Source: Chryseobacterium sp. JAH (GTDB taxonomy: Bacteria > Bacteroidota > Bacteroidia > Flavobacteriales > Weeksellaceae). Taken from it: a DNA stretch of 64,000 nucleotides. Numbering within the stretch: position 1 is the stretch's first letter; the number at the start of each line of letters is the position of its first letter. Under the pieces are notes generated by a model. It made no database searches. It was not told where the DNA came from and worked only from the letters and a program-made list of their open reading frames with translations. A program made the position numbers and the translations under genes. The DNA lies in assembly GCF_001507335.1 (NCBI RefSeq), contig NZ_LMAH01000002.1, positions 682,001 through 746,000 of the forward strand. The letters are read 5' to 3'. Below are positions 62,135 to 64,000 of this stretch, piece by piece.

Positions 62135-63910
62135 TTATTTCTTTTTATATCCAGGATTTTTTCCCGAACTGAAAGCACTTTTCAAACCTTCCTCTGCTTT
62201 CCCCCACAATTGGGTATGACTTAAGCTATGAGATGCCATCGCCAAATAGGGTAATGTACCCGGTCTTTTCAAGATACTGTCAAAGTTTTTTTCGTCCTGT
62301 GGTATAACTAAACCTGCATAATATTTGGTAATAAAAGAATCATATATCTTAAAATTTCCTCTTAAAATTTTAAGTTCTTTGTCTAAATTCCCTGTTACAA
62401 CATATTCAGCGTCATCTATATAACTGATGATTTTTTTAAATTCCGGCGGTTTAATAAATTGACTGAATAACCTCATCAGCATATCTTCTAACTCTCGAGT
62501 ATGTACCGCATTTTGTGCTCCTTTCAAAAAAGCTGCAAATTCATTTTTCTTTTTTCTGGAATTGTATGGATCACTTTCATAGATGGGCACATCTACAATA
62601 GTCAAACCTTTAGTTTGTTTTTTGGGAGACCATAATGTTTCATCAATACTATCAGTTATTCCTTTGCCTTCGCCAAATACTCCTGCCAATAAACTCAATA
62701 AGTAACTGTCTTTCGGACCACTCTTTATAGCAAACAAAATATTTAAAACTTTTAAACCTTGTGTAAGCTTCATGTTCTTTACCCAGGTAGCTTTGTCATA
62801 GCCTCCACTGATTGAAGCATAATTTTTGTGCACATCATAGGTCCATTGCTGAAGATTATTCAAAAGAGAAACGAAAGATTCTTTTTCTATTTGCAGGTTC
62901 GAACTTTCGATTTTCAGAGAATTAATGTACTTGATAAATTCCGCAGTGATAATATTAAATCCTAAAAAAGCTTTTGACATTTCCTGCCATGCCAAGGTTG
63001 CCTTGTTTTTAAAATCCTGCCAAATGAAGCTTTTCAGATACTTTGCGATAACATCAGTCTTTACCCCTTTCACTGTATTGATCCCTATTTCAAATCTCTC
63101 CATTTGGAAAGACTTCAGTAAGCCTTCCAAATTGTTCAGACTAAAATTAGCAACCAATTGCTGGGTCAAATCATAATCATTATGTACATTAATGATTTTA
63201 CACTCTTTGTGTAATTTACCATGATTCAACTGATGCTTCTTTTGAAAAAAAGGTGTAGATAAATACGTAATACTTTTAACCTTCCATAGTTTGGGAAACT
63301 CAGTAATCTTACGAGGTTTTAGAATAGGTGATTTCGCTATCATTTCCTTACTGGAAATAAGCTCTGTAAATTGATTAATTACATTCCCCCCGTGCGAATG
63401 CCCAATTAAGTGTAAATGGACCTCCTGATTTTTCCATCCGGAATATACCCTCAATAACAAATCAAATAATCTTTCAGAAGCCTCGGTTCTTTCTTTAGTA
63501 TCATTGTCACCGGACCAACTGAAAAATTCTCCTTCAATATGCAGATCCAAAAATTGAGGTTTAAGCTTCTTAATATTGTTCCAAAGATTATTTAAGCTCT
63601 GCTCAGTTTCTTTATTTGTTTTTTCATCAATGTATTTCCAATACGTTGTATTGGCATGATGTTTTTTGCCGTCTGTATTTCCAGGATCCGTAGTTCCTGC
63701 TACAAACATCACAATATCAATAATTCTACCTTCCGATTTAGGCGGGTCTTCAGGATTATCGCCGAACAGTTTTCCATTTTCAGCTGTTGCTATCAATCTT
63801 TTGGATGAAGAATAGGTCATTTTACCAACATACTCAGTATGCTGTCCCTTAACGATCTCAATAGAATCACCTTCTATGATACTTATCTTCGCAACATTAT
63901 CGTTTGACAT
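62135..63910 (-). CDS. Alpha/beta-hydrolase, putative T6SS lipase effector
   Basis: The 591-residue protein has a first strand region IVMFVAGTTDPGNTDG (67-82) and a nucleophile elbow HLIGHSHGGNVI (167-178, Ser172), as in lipases and the Tle class of T6SS phospholipases. The later part is helix-rich, with no second known domain. The acid and His of the triad cannot be fixed by eye, though SHSLSHTQLWGKAEEG near the end has candidate histidines. It has no signal peptide, as expected for a T6SS cargo. Two small exported or membrane genes follow closely and may give immunity. Confidence 0.72.
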   Translation of the reverse strand: MSNDNVAKISIIEGDSIEIVKGQHTEYVGKMTYSSSKRLIATAENGKLFGDNPEDPPKSEGRIIDIVMFVAGTTDPGNTDGKKHHANTTYWKYIDEKTNKETEQSLNNLWNNIKKLKPQFLDLHIEGEFFSWSGDNDTKERTEASERLFDLLLRVYSGWKNQEVHLHLIGHSHGGNVINQFTELISSKEMIAKSPILKPRKITEFPKLWKVKSITYLSTPFFQKKHQLNHGKLHKECKIINVHNDYDLTQQLVANFSLNNLEGLLKSFQMERFEIGINTVKGVKTDVIAKYLKSFIWQDFKNKATLAWQEMSKAFLGFNIITAEFIKYINSLKIESSNLQIEKESFVSLLNNLQQWTYDVHKNYASISGGYDKATWVKNMKLTQGLKVLNILFAIKSGPKDSYLLSLLAGVFGEGKGITDSIDETLWSPKKQTKGLTIVDVPIYESDPYNSRKKKNEFAAFLKGAQNAVHTRELEDMLMRLFSQFIKPPEFKKIISYIDDAEYVVTGNLDKELKILRGNFKIYDSFITKYYAGLVIPQDEKNFDSILKRPGTLPYLAMASHSLSHTQLWGKAEEGLKSAFSSGKNPGYKKK

Positions 63911-63913
63911 ATC

Positions 63914-64000
63914 CTAATGCATATTGGTTTTTTCGTTAGCTTGTCCATTAATTTCAGTTTGAGAATGAATTTTATGATCCTTTTCACTATGAATTAATCT
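63914..64000 (-). CDS. C-terminal 28 codons of an upstream gene (cut off by window edge)
   Basis: On the minus strand a frame is open from the window end to a TAG at 63914-63916, reading HSEKDHKIHSQTEINGQANE and ending NMH. It lies 3 bp before the hydrolase gene in the same orientation, so it is probably the end of another gene of the type VI region. Too short to identify. Confidence 0.45.
   Translation of the reverse strand, partial: RLIHSEKDHKIHSQTEINGQANEKTNMH

Overview
The window comes from a member of the Bacteroidota, most likely a Flavobacteriia genome of the Chryseobacterium/Elizabethkingia type. The evidence is the AT-rich DNA, many TAnnTTTG -7 promoter boxes with almost no Shine-Dalgarno sequences, a type IX secretion sorting domain, a GLPGLI-family protein, a DUF4280/TssD/ClpV type VI secretion region of the Bacteroidota kind (T6SSiii), and small dispersed intergenic repeats of a sort I recall from this group. 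No rRNA, insertion sequence, prophage or CRISPR array is visible.

Layout. 1-8.8 kb: end of a DEAD-box helicase, a DUF2461 gene, a small envelope-glycan group (FkbM methyltransferase, flippase, two glycosyltransferases), aspartate ammonia-lyase and a lipoprotein amidase. 8.9-10.1 kb: five tRNA genes, with a Pro-Arg pair present twice around a small gene. 10.1-26.4 kb: housekeeping and stress genes (Ada-like alkyl transferase, HAD phosphatase, arginine decarboxylase, thiamine pyrophosphokinase, cobalamin adenosyltransferase, DinB, an Ntn-hydrolase with a WYL regulator, an ABC exporter, an LptB with an extra C-terminal domain, HemB, a NatAB-like ABC pair). 26.4-41.4 kb: secreted hypothetical proteins, a PAS-LuxR regulator, a beta-barrel protein, SucD, an M16 protease, a GLPGLI/YdeI pair, a broken lipoprotein gene, DUF4256, an Imm22-like gene and PolA.

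41.7-64 kb is a continuous minus-strand type VI secretion accessory and effector region. It has the tube protein TssD/Hcp, the ClpV unfoldase TssH, the VgrG spike, a lytic transglycosylase that may open the wall for the machine, and three repeats of one module. Each module is a gene of a shared LysM-like/adaptor family followed within 6-21 bp by a DUF4280 (PAAR-like) tip gene, then effector and probable immunity genes. The payloads are a class 3 lipase fused to its tip with an ankyrin lipoprotein next to it, a Ser/Thr/Asn-rich toxin candidate with membrane-protein partners, and a 950-residue beta-rich candidate with lipoprotein and DUF3592-like partners. Upstream of the third module lies a separate 591-residue GHSHGG hydrolase with two partners. 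Sheath and baseplate genes are not in the window. VgrG and TssD share an almost identical 29-bp palindromic element upstream, which suggests a common regulator.

The most unusual items are the three-fold adaptor + DUF4280 modules, the hydrophobic hairpin inserted inside two of the DUF4280 domains, the shared palindrome, and an Imm22-like domain fused to the essential LPS-export ATPase LptB, with a free-standing homologue 17 kb away.
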